DNA from: Pyropia yezoensis
Taxonomy: Eukaryota > Rhodophyta > Bangiophyceae > Bangiales > Bangiaceae
Direction: 5' to 3'
Assembly: GCA_009829735.1 (NCBI GenBank)
Contig: CM020619.1
Span: 3,230,590 to 3,294,589, forward strand
DNA length: 64,000 nucleotides
The translations under genes were made by a program, and so were the position numbers. This document shows, one piece after another, positions 38,997 to 50,301 of the stretch (its first letter is position 1; each line of letters starts with the position of its first letter). The notes under the pieces were generated by a model. That model worked only from the letters and a program-made list of their open reading frames with translations. It was not told the origin of the DNA and made no database searches.

Positions 38997-39495
38997 GTGG
39001 GGCGGGCGCCGGCGGGCCGGAGCGCGCGCCCGCGTCCGGGTGGGGGCGGATCCCCCACCCCCCAGGGCGTGGCGCGCGGTCGGTGGGGCGGCGGCGGCGA
39101 CTGGTAGCCACCGCGCGGGGGGCGGCGGCACCGCCGCCGTCGCCGGCGGGTACTGGCAGAGGGCGGCCGCGGCGGCGGCGGCCGCCGCCGTGTGCTCGAC
39201 CGCGGCGGCAGCGGCGGCGGCAGTGACAGCAGGGACGGTGCGGACGGCGCGGCCGCCGGCGGGGACATCGCCGCTGCCGGCGAGGCGGCGGCCGGCGCGG
39301 CGGCAGCGGCGGCGGCGACGGGCAGCAGATGCGGCAGCAGCCGCGGTGGCGGACGTGTCGCCCGTGCGGAAGAGCTCCTTATGGAGGGGGGGGAGGCTTG
39401 GCGTCGGCCGCCGAGCCGGCGGCGGCGCCTGCTGCCGCGGGACAGGGCGGGCGCGCGCGGTTGGCGCTGAAGGCGCCGAGAGCGCGGGCCATCCG

Positions 39496-39527
<32 letters not shown>

Positions 39528-41446
39528 GACGACCACCACCACCACGGCCGCCACCCGCCGCCGTCCCTGCACCACCCCCACCCCCACTCGCATCCCAACG
39601 GCAACCCGCCTCCTTCCCCGCGGCAATGCAGCCCACGCCGTCGATGGGGCCCCTATCGGCCGCCCCCGGAGAGCGCCGCGCCCCCCCCCCTCGTCAGCGG
39701 CGGCGCCGCCCCCGCCGTCGGCCGCAGCGGCCGCATCGACGTCCGCCGGCCGCCCCGGCCCCTTTCCACTCCACCCCGCCGCGCCCAGCCGCCGCACCCA
39801 CCGCACACCCGCCGCGGCGCACGTCGCGGCGCCCGCGGCCGCCGCCGCAGCGCCCGCCGCCGCCGCGGCCGCGCCGCGTACCCCCCCCCCCCCACCACCA
39901 CCGGCGGCTGTCACCGCTGCCTGCCCCCCGGACGAGCTCCTCCCCAACGGCGACAGCAAGCCCGACACCCCCCCCCTTCCCCGTCGGACGACGCCGAAGA
40001 CGCCCACTATGCGGTCGCCTGGGACGCACGGCCGCCGACGCCGCGGCCCGACCTCCCCCCGCCGTCAGTGCCCGCGTCGGTGGGCCAGTCCAGGAGGGGG
40101 TCGTCGCCCAGGCCGCCGCCCACGCCCCCCCCCCCCCCCCCGCGCCCCGTCGTCGCCAAGCATGGGTGGCAGCGCGGCCCACCCTGCCCACCGTCTGCTC
40201 CACCCCCCCCCGCGGCCCTCCCCCCACCCCGACCGCCACTGCCGACGGCCAGGTGCGGCGGCGGCGGCAGCGGCATCGCCAACGGCGAAGACCGCGCGAC
40301 GGCCGCGACGGAGGCGGCGGCGACGGCGGCGGCAGCGGTCAAGCCGCGCGACGTCGCGGCGACGGTGGTTCACCCGCTTGGTCTGAGACGCCCGCGCCTG
40401 GGCGCGCCGCGCAACGACCGCGGCGGCCGTCTTGGGCGCTGAGCCGCCGGGGGGGTGCCCGCCGTGCCGGGTGGACGCAGCAGACCCGAGCCGCCGCCTT
40501 TACCACCGCTGCCGACGCCGCTGCCGCCGCCGCCGCCGTCGCCACCCGTGCTGGCGGCGGAGGTGGCCGCAGCCGCCGCACCCCCGCCTCCCACCCACGC
40601 CTCCGACTGGGGCGCCCGTTGGAGATGGATTTGCACCTTCATGTGGACTTGGGTCCATATGGGGAGGGTAGCTCCGTGCCGGGAGGGGGTAGTCAAGCAA
40701 ACCGAGCGGCTTTACCACCATCTACGTGGTTCCTACACCGGGGACTGCCATGGGAAGGGGACGGGCATGATGCCCCGTGCGTTCCACCAACAGCGCCCGC
40801 AGCTCCGGGGAGTCGGGGGCGGGCGCCGTCAGCGATGCGGCGCAGCCGCTGCCGCCGTCGCACCCCCACGCGCGGGACGGCCGCCTCGCCATCGGTGTTG
40901 GGGCCCCGCGGAGGCTGTCGGCCACCTTTGCCGCCGCCGGCCGCTGCCTCGTTCCACGGCACGACACTGGCGGTGGAGACTCAGGCGGTGGCCGCCCAGG
41001 TGGGGCGGCCGCCGCCGTCGCCGCCGCGCGGCAGCGACGCCGGGGCGGCGTGCCCGTCGAGGGATGGCAGGGGCGGCGATCGGGGGACTCCCCGCTGCGG
41101 CGTGCACATCGAGGGACGTCAGCGGCGGGGGGGGGGGGGGCGATGGCGCACGGCCGCCGCGGCAGCCTCCCTTCCGCCATTTAGGACCGCGCCATTGGTG
41201 GCGGCAAAGGAGAGGGGGGAGGGGGGGAAGGAGGCGGCCGGCCGCCGCGGCGCCCACGCGCCAGCGGCCCCTTTCGCGCCGCCGCCGCCGCCATTGGCGG
41301 CCGCGACGCCACCAACCCCCGCAAAGCCATCGCTCCCACCCCAAGCTCTCCGGCCGCCACCGCCGCCGCCGCCGCCACCGCCGTAGTCGTCGCCCCCATT
41401 CCGGAAGGGCGGCGACAGCGGCGGCGGCCGCCCAAAAGGCGCCGAA
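38997..41446. other. GC-rich low-complexity DNA without a supported gene
   Basis: Ala-, Gly-, Pro- and Arg-rich frames are open on both strands. A patch of lower GC at about 40610-40770 (reading GDCHGKGTGMMPRAFHQQRP in one plus frame) stands out, but I cannot assign it. Frames up to 685 codons occur here and are judged composition artefacts. Confidence 0.5.
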
Positions 41447-41900
41447 GACAGCTTTTATTTCCGGTGGGGGGACCGGAGGAACACTGGGCCCACAGTGCCA
41501 GGATGCGGATAACTCCTGCCGAACCGTCCCCTGGGCTCCTGCACTGGCGCCAGACCGCCCCCCCTTCCGCACCAGCGCCCGCCCGACCGCCCGCTTGCTC
41601 CCCCCGACAGCCCGCCCGCCCGCCCCTGCCGTCAGTCTGAGAGGGGCACGTACCCCCCTCAGGGGTGGAGGGGGGCGGAGGCCCTGCCGCCACCGCCATC
41701 GTCGCCGCCGGCACTGCGGCCCTGGTCTTCGGCCTCGGCGAGCGGAACTGTCCGACGGACGCGGCTGGCGGATTCACGCTGGAGCTGACTGCAGCTCCAC
41801 CGGGGGTCGGTCCCGCGGTCGCGCTGGTGGCGCTTTCCACCGTGACGGCGGCGGCGGCGGCTGCAGCGGCCGCGGGGAGGGAGACGGTCATTGGGCGGGG
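41447..41900 (+). repeat. Dispersed repeat R1, copy 2
   Basis: The second copy of the segment at 16455-16930, in the same orientation. It shares the GGTGGGGGGACCGGA start, the CCTGCCGAACCGTCCCC block and the translated blocks LGER, DAAGG, TLEL and APPGVGPAVA. Divergence is substantial, so the duplication is old. Confidence 0.65.
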
Positions 41901-44718
41901 CGTAGCCGAGGCCCGTCAGCAGCATCCGCCTGGCGACGTGGGTGTGTGCGCTGGGGCGGGGGTGGCGTGCCGCTTGACGTCGCCCCCCGTGAAGGTTGTG
42001 GGGGCGGGGGTGCGGGTGGCGGGGGCGGGGACGCATGGTCTACCGGGGCAGCCGCGGCGGCGTCGCCGGCGGCCCAGACGGCGCTTGATACGACGTCGCT
42101 GGCGGTGTCACGCGCCTTTCCCGTCGTGTGGGGTGGGTGGGGGCTGGGGGGCGGGAGAGCTGGGGGGCGGGTCGGGGCGGGGAGGGGAATGGCGGGCCCG
42201 CCGCGGACGGAGCGTACTGCGCCCGGCCACTGTTGTTGGGGACTGGGGTCGGGTGGCGAACAGGGAGGGGGGGAATAATGCGGAGCGAAAACGAATGGGG
42301 CTGTCCCATGAGGGTCGGGAATAGGGCGGGCGGGGGTGGTTGCCTGCCAGCCGCCTGGCCAGTCTGCACAGCGCTGCAGCTGGGACCCGCACGCCTGGCG
42401 TAGGATGCGAGGGCACCTTTGGTCGCAGCGACAACGGCGGCCTCGACCACTCCTGGCGCCGAAAGGGGGCAGGCGGGGCGAGGCGGGGGGGGGTGGGGGA
42501 GGATCCCAGCTCGGCACGCAGGCGGCTGCGTTCCGTTTCCCCCCCCTTCCCGGAGCTCTCCGCCCGTCACTGTGCGTGCCCGCCGCTTCCGCTCCCCGAC
42601 ACGGTGCGTGCCCTCCCCGCTCAAAGACGTGGCAGCGGTTGCTGTCGTTGTCGCGCGCGCCGGCCACGCCCCACGCCCCCGCCCCCCCCTACCCCCTGGG
42701 CGAATGCCCACCCCCGAGCGACTACGCCCGCCCCCCATCGCCGCGGCCGCTGCCGGTGGGGCCCGCCTCGCGCCGCCGCGGGGGTGTGCGGCCATCGCCG
42801 CCGCGGCCGCCGCGGCGCTGCTGCCATCGAGCGGCCGGCGCGCCCGGACCGGGGTGGCCGCCCGTGCGCCCGCGCGCGCGGGCCACGCCGCCATCCCCCC
42901 GCGCCCCCACCTCTTCCCCTCCCCTCCGGCCGGTCGCGGCGCGCCGGCCACCGCCGCAATCTAGGCAAGCCTCGCCGCGTCGCGCGCCGCGGCCTCGGCG
43001 GCCACGTCGCGCGCCGCGTCGGATGCGGCCGGGGTGGCAGCGGCGGCGGCGACGCCGGCCGCCGACGCCCGCCGTGGCGTCGTGGCCGACGGCGGCGGCG
43101 CCGCGGCCAGCCCTGCCGGCGGTCGGGGTGCGGGTGGTGTGCGTGGGTCCTTCGACGCGGCGGCGGTGGCGGCGGTGGCGGCCGCGACGGCGGCAGCGGC
43201 CGCGGCAGAGGCGGCGGGGTTTGCGGCGGAGGCGGCCGCGCCGGCCGCCGCGGCGGGGGCGCCGGAGCGAGGGGGAAGTCGGTCCTGCCTTGGCGGTGCT
43301 TGCCGGTGCGGCCGCGTGGGAGGCAGCAGATCGGCGCCGGAGGCAGGCGGATGTGGTAGCGGTGGGGGCCGCCGTCGCTGCTCGTGGCCGTGTCGCCTTT
43401 CCGCCACCCGCCTGTGCGGCTGCGACGCCCGCGCCTGCGACCGCTCTTTGCCTGTCTCTCCTCCATTGCCTCCTCTCAGTGGACCAGCGGGATGGACACT
43501 TGGTGCCTAACGGCCTGCATCCACCCCTCCCCCCCCCCGCCCCCCCCTACAGCGGTCATGTTATCTCGGCTCTCTTCATAGCGCGAAAACATGGTGCTCA
43601 CTGATGCTCAGCGCCCGCACACCGCCCATCAGTTAGGGGCGCGCCCGGCGCAGAGCGCGCAGTGGCGATGCAGCCAGCGCCCCGCAGACGAAGTGGCCGC
43701 CCGCCCCTCCTCCTGCACCCGCGCGCGCCCGTCCCCAAAGGCGGCGGCCTTTCTTGTGCTGTAAGGCCCTCCCGCTGCGCCCGTGCGCGTGGCCACTTTC
43801 CTTTCGCGGCGGCGGCGGTGGCTGCGGCCTCCGCGGCGGCGGGGCGCTCGTCGCGCACGCCGCGCGGATTGCGGATGGGCGCCAGTGTGCATGGGCAGAC
43901 CCCCCCCCTCCCCCACCCCCCGCATCCCCTGCCTCGCCGCAACTCATCTCCACCGCTCCGCTCCCGCCGCGCCTAATAACTGCCGCCGACGCTGCCGACG
44001 CCGCCGCCGCCGCCGACGAGGCCGCCGTGGCCGCTGCGGCGGCCGACCGCGTTCACCAAGGACGGGTCGGCGCGCCGCGGGCCGCGGCGGGCGCCGCTGC
44101 CACCGTCGGCACCGGTACCGGCGGTGGCGGCTGCTTAGGCTAGCGGCTCTCCCGCCTCCCCCCTGACGCCACGCGGCGCACGCGACGCAGCCTGCGTGGG
44201 GGGGGGGGCGCCCAGTGGCGTCCCCCGCTTGCTTCTGCTGCTGCCAGCCGCTATGACCGAGCCGCGGGACGGTGCGGCGGCGGCGGCGGGGCCGGGGTGA
44301 AGGCGTGTGGGTGCGTTCGCGGCGCCGTGGAGCGAAAAATGGGGGAAGTGGCGGTGGGGGGTGGCCGGGGGCGGGTAAGGTGGGGCGGCATCCAAACGGG
44401 GTGCGAACGGGCTCCGGTGGCTGGCGGGTGAGTGTGGCATAGGGCGGCCGGCGGTGTTGTGGTAGCGGCGGCGCTTAGATTTGCCGCAAACCCGCGCTGC
44501 TTGGGGCGGTGGTGGCCGCCCGCGCGGGCGGCGCGGCCGTCCTCGGCCGATTCGTTCAGGCGGTCGACGCGGCGGCGCCGCCGCGGGGCATCCCGGGCGG
44601 CTGGGGGGATGGTGGCGGGGAGCACCATGGCGGTGGCGGCGGCGGTTGCGGCGGCGGCCGCGAGGACCCGGCCACTGTGGCGGCGGCGGCGACCCCGATT
44701 TCTGCGCGCGTCTGCAGC
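41901..44718. other. GC-rich DNA without a supported gene
   Basis: Alanine-rich frames (for example 43034-43510 plus) and proline-rich ones on the other strand, with no recognised motif. Two slightly lower-GC patches at 42270-42420 and 43480-43640 could be intronic or intergenic. Confidence 0.45.
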
Positions 44719-45090
44719 CCGACGTCGGCGCGGCAGTCGTTGCGCGCGCTCCGCACCGACGCCGCGATGATGCCGCCGGCGGCAGCGGCGTACAAGGTGG
44801 GCGAGGCGCTGCGGCGGGCGCTGCTGACGCTGCTGCTAGCAGCGGTCGTTGACCCGAATGGGGAGGGGGGGTGCCGCCGGGGAGAATGCCAGTGCTGGTG
44901 CTGCCGCCGCCGGTAGGGGGGGGTTGGCTTGGCGGCGGCGCTTCTCGCGGGCGCCGCGAGGCAGCTTGCCGCTGCGCTCCCCCAGTTGCTGTATGTGCGG
45001 CAGCCGGCGCGGTTCGAGTCCGCCGCCGCCACGCGCAGCGCGCGGCGCGCTGTCGACGCCATCCGCGGCCTGGTTGACGCGACAGGCGCC
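44719..45090 (+). repeat. Degenerate coding-like repeat R2, copy 1
   Basis: One of three related segments. Translated blocks in order: TSARQSLRALRTDA, AAAYKVGEALRRALLTLLLA, then MPVLVLPPPVGG, and in a shifted frame AAALLAGAARQLAAALPQLL followed by YVRQPARFESAAATRSARRA. The last two blocks recur in copy 2; the first ones recur in copy 3. A 410-codon frame starts inside it (44929-46161) and may be part of a real gene. Confidence 0.55.
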
Positions 45091-45127
45091 GCCGCCGCCC
45101 CCGCCGCTGGCGGAGCAGCAGCGTCGA

Positions 45128-45130
<3 letters not shown>

Positions 45131-45174
<44 letters not shown>

Positions 45175-45184
45175 TGCGGCGGTG
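45131..45184. repeat. (GGC)n trinucleotide run
   Basis: A nearly pure GGC tract, translated as poly-Gly, poly-Ala or poly-Arg according to frame. Confidence 0.85.
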
Positions 45185-45814
45185 GCGCCGCCTCGACGGC
45201 TGCCTCGGCGGCCGCGGCCGCTGACGCGCCGCCGGGGCACCGGATTCCGGTGCTGGCGGCGGCGGGGAGGCCGCCGCTGGCGTGGGCGTCCGGGGTGCTT
45301 TCTTTTGCTGTGTGGCCACCCCCGCCGCCCGGCGGCGGCGGCGCCCACGACGGCAGCGACGCGGCCGACGTGGAAGCGGCGGCGGTCACCGCCGCCGCCG
45401 CTCAATGCTGTGGGAGGCGGCTGCGGGGCGGCACGCGTCCGGCTCCTCCGCCGCGGCGCTCAGTGGCGCTGGCGGCGGCCAAGACGGGCTTGCATGCCGC
45501 GGTCGCGTTGGCCGCCGCGGCAGCCGCCACGGGGGGGGGGGGCCGCTACGGAGCGGGGCGCGCGCTCGGCGTGGTCCGCGCGGTTGGGGTGGCGGCGCTT
45601 CCGCCGGCCGCGATGGGGGCGGCGCTGGTGGCGGCGGAGGCGGCGCTCGACGCAGCTGCCCGGGGAGGGTGGGGAAGCGAGAGGGGGTGGCGGGGGCGCT
45701 CTCCTGCCCTCGCCGCCACCGCCACCGCCCAGGCATCGGCGCCCGCTGGCGGGCGCCCACCTTCAACGGCGGCGCCGGACCCGGCGGCGGTGCCGCCCCC
45801 CCTAGCCCCCCCCG

Positions 45815-46170
45815 AGGCGGTCGCGTCCGTCAGGAAACTCATTGCCACGCCGCGGCGGGTGCCAACCTGCTGCCGACGCTGCTGCTCGCAGCAGGTGGTG
45901 TGGCAGGACCGGGGGGGCAGTGCGGGAGAAGGTGGCGACAGTGCTGGTCGTGCCGGTGCTGGTGGGGGTGAAGCTGTCGTGGCGGTGGTGGGGAGGAGCG
46001 TGAGGGTGGCGTGGCGGCGGCGCTCATCGTGGGCGCCGAGCGGCGGCTCGCAGCGGGTCTCCTCCACTCGGTGCTGGTGCGGCAACCGGCGCGGCTCCGC
46101 TCGGCCGCTGCCCCTCGTCCCGCGCGACGCGCCATTGTCGTCCCGATCTGCAGGATGGTAGGCGCGGCGG
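45815..46170 (+). repeat. Degenerate coding-like repeat R2, copy 2
   Basis: Carries the CTGCCGACGCTGCTGCTCGC block (frame NLLPTLLLAAGG), then a GGAGAAGGTGGCGACAGTGC block (EKVATVLVVPVLVG), then AAALIVGAERRLAAGLLHSV followed by LVRQPARLRSAAAPRPARRA. The order is the same as in copies 1 and 3, with an extra stretch near 45970-45985. Confidence 0.55.
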
Positions 46171-47848
46171 GCCCCGCCGCCGGCGCCGGCGCCGCCGCCG
46201 ACGCAGGCGCCGCCACCGCGGCCGCCGCTGCGGCCGCCGCCGCCCCCCTCCATGAAGCCGCCGCCGCCGCCACGTCGGCCGCCACCCGCCCCCGCTGCCG
46301 TCGTCGCAGCCGCCGCTGCCGCCGCCGCTGCCATCTGCCCCTGTTGCCCCCGATGTTGCCGCCGCCGCTGCAGCCGCCGCTCCTTCCTGCTGCCGCCGCC
46401 TCTCTCGCGGCTGCCGCACACCCCCGGCGCCGCCACGGCCCCTGCCCCTGGCCACCCCTGCTATCGTCGGTGCCGCTGCCACCACCCTTGACGGCGGCCG
46501 CTGCCGGCGCCGCGGCCGCAGCCTCCCATTGCTGCGGCCGGCGCCGTTGCCGCGGCCGCCGCCGCCGCCCCTACCATGCGCGGCCCAAGCCGCCGCTGCT
46601 AGCTCGTGCAGCTGCTGCCGCCGCCACCGCCGGCGCTGTCGCCGCTCCCCCCTGCCGCCACCACCGTATCGCGGCCGCCGCCGCCCGCGCCGCGGCCTCC
46701 GCAGCCCAATGCTGCTGCTGCTCCCGCCGCCGCCGCGGCTACTTCCAAGGGCGGCGGCTGCCACGGCCGCTGCTCGCGCCTGCCGCCGTCGACGTCGCCT
46801 CCGACGCCGCTGCTCCCCCCTGCCGCTGCCGCCGCCGCCGCTGCTGCGTGCCGCTGCCGCCGTCGCTGCTGCCGCCGCTGCGGCCGCTGCCGCCGCGAGC
46901 CTTGCCGCCTCCTCCGCTGTCGCACGCTCCTGCCGGGTTGGCGGCAGCGAGACGGCCTCGGCGGCGAGGATGGCTGCGCCCGCCCACCGGCGCCACGCAC
47001 CGACGGCGGCAGCGGCCGGCAGCGAAGCGGCAGAGGGCGGCGCCGGAGAGGCGGTGGCAGCGGACGGTGGCAAGGCGGCGGCGCGCAGAGGTAGCGGCAA
47101 GACGGCCAAGGTTCCTGCCGGCAAGGCGGCGGATGCGCCCACGGCGACGGGTGGCACGCGGACGGAGGCGTTGGGGGGCAACGCGGGCGAGCGGGCAGCC
47201 GTGGCCGCGTGCCGCGCCAGGGGAGAGGACGGCAGCCGGCAGCCGGCGGCAGCAGCTGGCTGCCGACACCCGGCGGCGGCTGCGGCGGCGGGCCGCGTCC
47301 GGCAGCCGCCGGCGCCCGCCGCCGGTGTCGGCCGACAGCCGGTGACGGCTGTGGCCGCCAGGTGCCGGCAGCCAGCAGTGGGCGCGGCTGGTGGCGGCCG
47401 GCAGCCGACGGCCGTGGGCGCGAGCCGGCGGCGGCCAGCAGGTGCGGCGGCAGTCGGCTAGAGCGGCGCCCAGGCGCGGCCGGTAGCGGGCGACAGCGGC
47501 GGTGGTCGGCGACAGTGCCGGGGGACAGCGACGGGCGGAGCGGCGCTGGGGAGGGGCCGGCCAGCCGGCACGGTCGATGAGCGGCTCGGGTGCGAGGGGG
47601 CCAGAGCACGCGCGGGGAGGGGCAAGGCGCGGACCGAGGAGGGCGCGGCGTGAGCGGGGGGGGGCGCGGCGCCAGCGGTGCGGGGCGCGGCGGCGCTGGC
47701 GCGGGGGGGGGTAACGCGGTGGCGAGAGTGAATTTGCCGAAGGGCCGCACGGCCAATCTGTGTGCTCGCCCTGGCTGAGCTCGGCCGACCCCGCGCTGCC
47801 CCCGCCGGTATGGTCGAAGCTGTCACAACAAGAAAAATGAAAATGAGC
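46171..47848. other. GC-rich low-complexity DNA with CCGGC-rich blocks
   Basis: Triplet-repeat-like GCC/GCT sequence to about 46950, then a block rich in GCCGGC and CAGCCGG up to 47460. Similar CAGCCGG-rich sequence lies on the other side of the recombinase island (about 51840-52450). Near 47715-47755 the plus strand reads VARVNLPKGRTAN, resembling IARQNLPKGLTT of the adjacent minus-strand gene, possibly an inverted fragment. Confidence 0.45.
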
Positions 47849-48673
47849 TCACGACTGCGCGCTCTTTGAGGCTCTCGCCTCATGCTCGAGCATCACACGA
47901 ATCGCCTTCAAGGTACGCGTCTTGCCTCCACTGTCCACCTCATAGCGGACGCGAAACTGCTCACGACCGATGCCCTCCACGGTACCACCCCCCAGCACCT
48001 TGCGCGCGATGCGCGCGTGGGCGTTCAGCTGCTTGCGCTCCGCGCGATCAAGCTTGATGGTTGGATGCTTGTTCCCGACGAACGAACGCATGGGAAGAAG
48101 CCCATCCACCCCATCCTCCCATGCGATTAAAACGCCGTCGACCGTCGTCAGACCCTTCGGAAGGTTCTGGCGCGCAATGGCCTTTCCCGTGGCCTCACCG
48201 TTCGCCCCACCCCCAGACACGCCATGCGACTGAGCTGCGGCAGGAGGCAGACGTTGGGGGACGGCAAAAGGGGTGGCAGGGGGCGGATGGTCCACGAGAG
48301 ATGGCATGGTGGTGGGCGCCTCACGCGTGTGCTGCGCTGCAACGGTGGAGGGTACCCCGCCCAGGTGGTTGACAGGCGGTGCAGCGGATACAGGCGCTAT
48401 ATACGACGGCGCTGAAGCACAACCGGTCGAGAAACCAGTCAGGGCACGTTGCCCGTCGCCGTTAATCAGCTGATTCATCTTCGCGACGTTGCCAGGCGCA
48501 GCCAAGAACGTAGCGCGGAGCATGGAGTCCAGCCAGTCGTCCATGGCGTCATCCGGCGCGGCCTTGCACTGGTCAACGTAAAGCGCAACGTCGGCGTCGG
48601 TCAGGGGTGTGCCGATGTAAACCCGGGCGGCCGCGACGTCGTCCATGTGGCTGCCCTGTCCGGGTGACCACAT
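47849..48673 (-). CDS. Unknown protein, divergent partner of the tyrosine recombinase
   Basis: A 274-residue frame from MWSPGQGSHMDDVAAARVYI at 48673; the frame is open upstream to 48907, but that part looks non-coding. The first 80 residues are ordered and acidic (TPLTDADVALYVDQCKAAPD, DDWLDSMLRATFLAAPGNVA, KMNQLINGDG), then a Pro/Ala linker of about 80 residues, then an ordered C-terminal domain: RQNLPKGLTTVDGVLIAWED, LLPMRSFVGNKHPTIKLDRA and EQFRVRYEVDSGGKTRTLKA. A good acceptor (CGCGCCTGCTTTAG) lies about 20 bases before the ATG, hinting at a 5' leader intron. The codons are less GC-biased than those of the surrounding DNA. No family is recognised. Its orientation, away from the recombinase across the inverted repeat, suggests it belongs to the same mobile unit. 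Confidence 0.6.
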   Translation of the reverse strand: MWSPGQGSHMDDVAAARVYIGTPLTDADVALYVDQCKAAPDDAMDDWLDSMLRATFLAAPGNVAKMNQLINGDGQRALTGFSTGCASAPSYIAPVSAAPPVNHLGGVPSTVAAQHTREAPTTMPSLVDHPPPATPFAVPQRLPPAAAQSHGVSGGGANGEATGKAIARQNLPKGLTTVDGVLIAWEDGVDGLLPMRSFVGNKHPTIKLDRAERKQLNAHARIARKVLGGGTVEGIGREQFRVRYEVDSGGKTRTLKAIRVMLEHEARASKSAQS

Positions 48674-48883
48674 ATTCGACGCTCGATGGCGTATCGCTAA
48701 AGCAGGCGCGGGCGTGTCCCAGGAGGGATTGAAAAAACGAAAGGTGAGCGGGGGGAGCGAGGGAATGGCGTGCCGCCAAGTGGGGGTGGATCCAGCGGAT
48801 GTACGCCACCGCCGTCGAGGCAGAAGAACGCACGAGCGCGTTGGCGGCACACTCGGCGCGTGGCCGCACAACAGCAGCCGCTG

Positions 48884-49222
48884 GCGCGCCTCGGTCCAGT
48901 CCCCCACCCCTTGCCGGCTTTCCGGCGAGGCAAACGTGTGCCGCGAGAGCTATGTACTTGGTGCTACTTACAAACCCATGGACTGACACATCCATTACCC
49001 CCGTGCCTAGGAAGGGGTGCCTGCGCCCTGCTCCCGCCACCACGGCCTCCCCACTCCCGCCACTGCGGGGACCCCCGCCGTCCGCGCCGGGCCCCCCACC
49101 CCGAGAGGCTAGGCCCCTTCCCCCCGTCCCACCCCCCCCCCCCCCCCCCGCCCCCGTCTCCCCCGCCCACGCGCCGCCCCGCCCGCTACCTCGCGCCGCC
49201 CCGTATCATTTCACGGCGCGGC
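48884..49222. repeat. Left arm of a large inverted repeat
   Basis: Matches 49758-50096 in reverse complement with few differences. It includes the AT-richer core near 48945-49015 (ACTTACAAACCCATGGACTG region) and a GC-rich inner part with a C-run. Just inside it, a 36-bp block with CGCCGCCCCGTATCAT is repeated in tandem (about 49187-49222 and 49227-49262). Confidence 0.85.
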
Positions 49223-49757
49223 GCTACCGCGCGCCGCCCCGTATCATCCCACGGCGCGGCGCTGCTCTTCGTCGCCCTCCCCCGCTTCCCGTCACCCCGG
49301 CCGCCACCACTCTGGCCGCCACTGCCGCCCGACGCGGCCGGCTGCCGCCGCCGCCACGGGCAGGCGCCCCTGCTACGGTCGTCGCCGCCGCTTTGGCCGC
49401 CGCCCCCGCCGCCGCCGTAGGCGCGGAAAGACTGGCGGCTGTTTCTGCCGTCGTCGCCGACGTCCATGCCACGCTCTGCGCCGAGAACGGGGTAACTCCC
49501 ACCGCCGGCAGCGCGCGCCCGCCACCTGTCGCCCCGAGCAGCTGTCGTCAGTGCACCTGCGCGGTTCCATAGGCGGCGGCCGCCGCGGGGGCGAAAACGT
49601 TGGCATGCGCGAAAGGCGGCCGATCGCCCCGGCCGGCGGCAGTGGAGAGAGCACCTGGTTGCAGCAGCAGAGTGATGGCAGGCGACGGCAGAGCGGGCAA
49701 GAGCAGCAGCCGACGGCGATGAAGGTTTTGCCCGCTGCCGCCAGCCGCCGGGAAGCG
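49223..49757. other. Spacer between the inverted-repeat arms
   Basis: About 530 bp, GC-rich. One plus frame reads AAVGAERLAAVSAVVADVHA, which looks coding-like, but no family is recognised and no start can be set. Confidence 0.35.
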
Positions 49758-50096
49758 GCGCCGCGCCGTGGGATGATACGGGGCGGCGCGAGGTAGCGGG
49801 CGGGGCGGCGCGTTGGCGGGGGAGACGGGGGCGGGGGGGGGGGGGGGGGGCGGGGGGGGGGGGAAGGGGCCTAGCCTCTCGGGGTGGGGGGCCCGGCGCG
49901 GACGGCGGGGGTCCCCGCAGTGGCGGGAGTGGGGAGGCCGTGGTGGCGGGAGCAGGGCGCAGGCACCCCTTCCTAGGCACGGGGGTAATGGATGTGTCAG
50001 TCCATGGGTTTGTAAGTAGCACCAAGTACATAGCTCTCGCGGCACACGTTTGCCTCGCCGGAAAGCCGGCAAGGGGTGGGGGACTGGACCGAGGCG
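49758..50096. repeat. Right arm of a large inverted repeat
   Basis: Reverse complement of 48884-49222. Read outward, each arm contains GGGTTTGTAAGTAGC, a consensus splice donor, and ends about 206-211 bp from the start codon of the gene on its side. Confidence 0.85.
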
Positions 50097-50301
50097 CCCC
50101 AGCGGCGGCCGGCTGGCGACCACTTCACCGCAGCCGCCACCGCTGGCTCGCCGCATCCCCCGATCCACTACCCTCGCTTCTAACTGCAGGCTGCCGCTGG
50201 CTTGCCGCCGCCACCGCCGCTGTCGTGTGTCCGCCGCTGCCCGGCTGGCCGCCACTTCCCCCGACATCATCGCTTGGGCGGGCTGGCTGACGTGCGGCGA
50301 G

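Noticed and set aside
39329-41386. 685-residue plus-strand protein
   Set aside because: Repetitive Pro/Arg composition without any recognisable block.
48684-48907. N-terminal extension of the divergent partner protein (MGDWTEARQRLLLCGH...)
   Set aside because: Part of it lies in the inverted-repeat arm region, it is low in structure, and a good acceptor site precedes the ATG at 48673.
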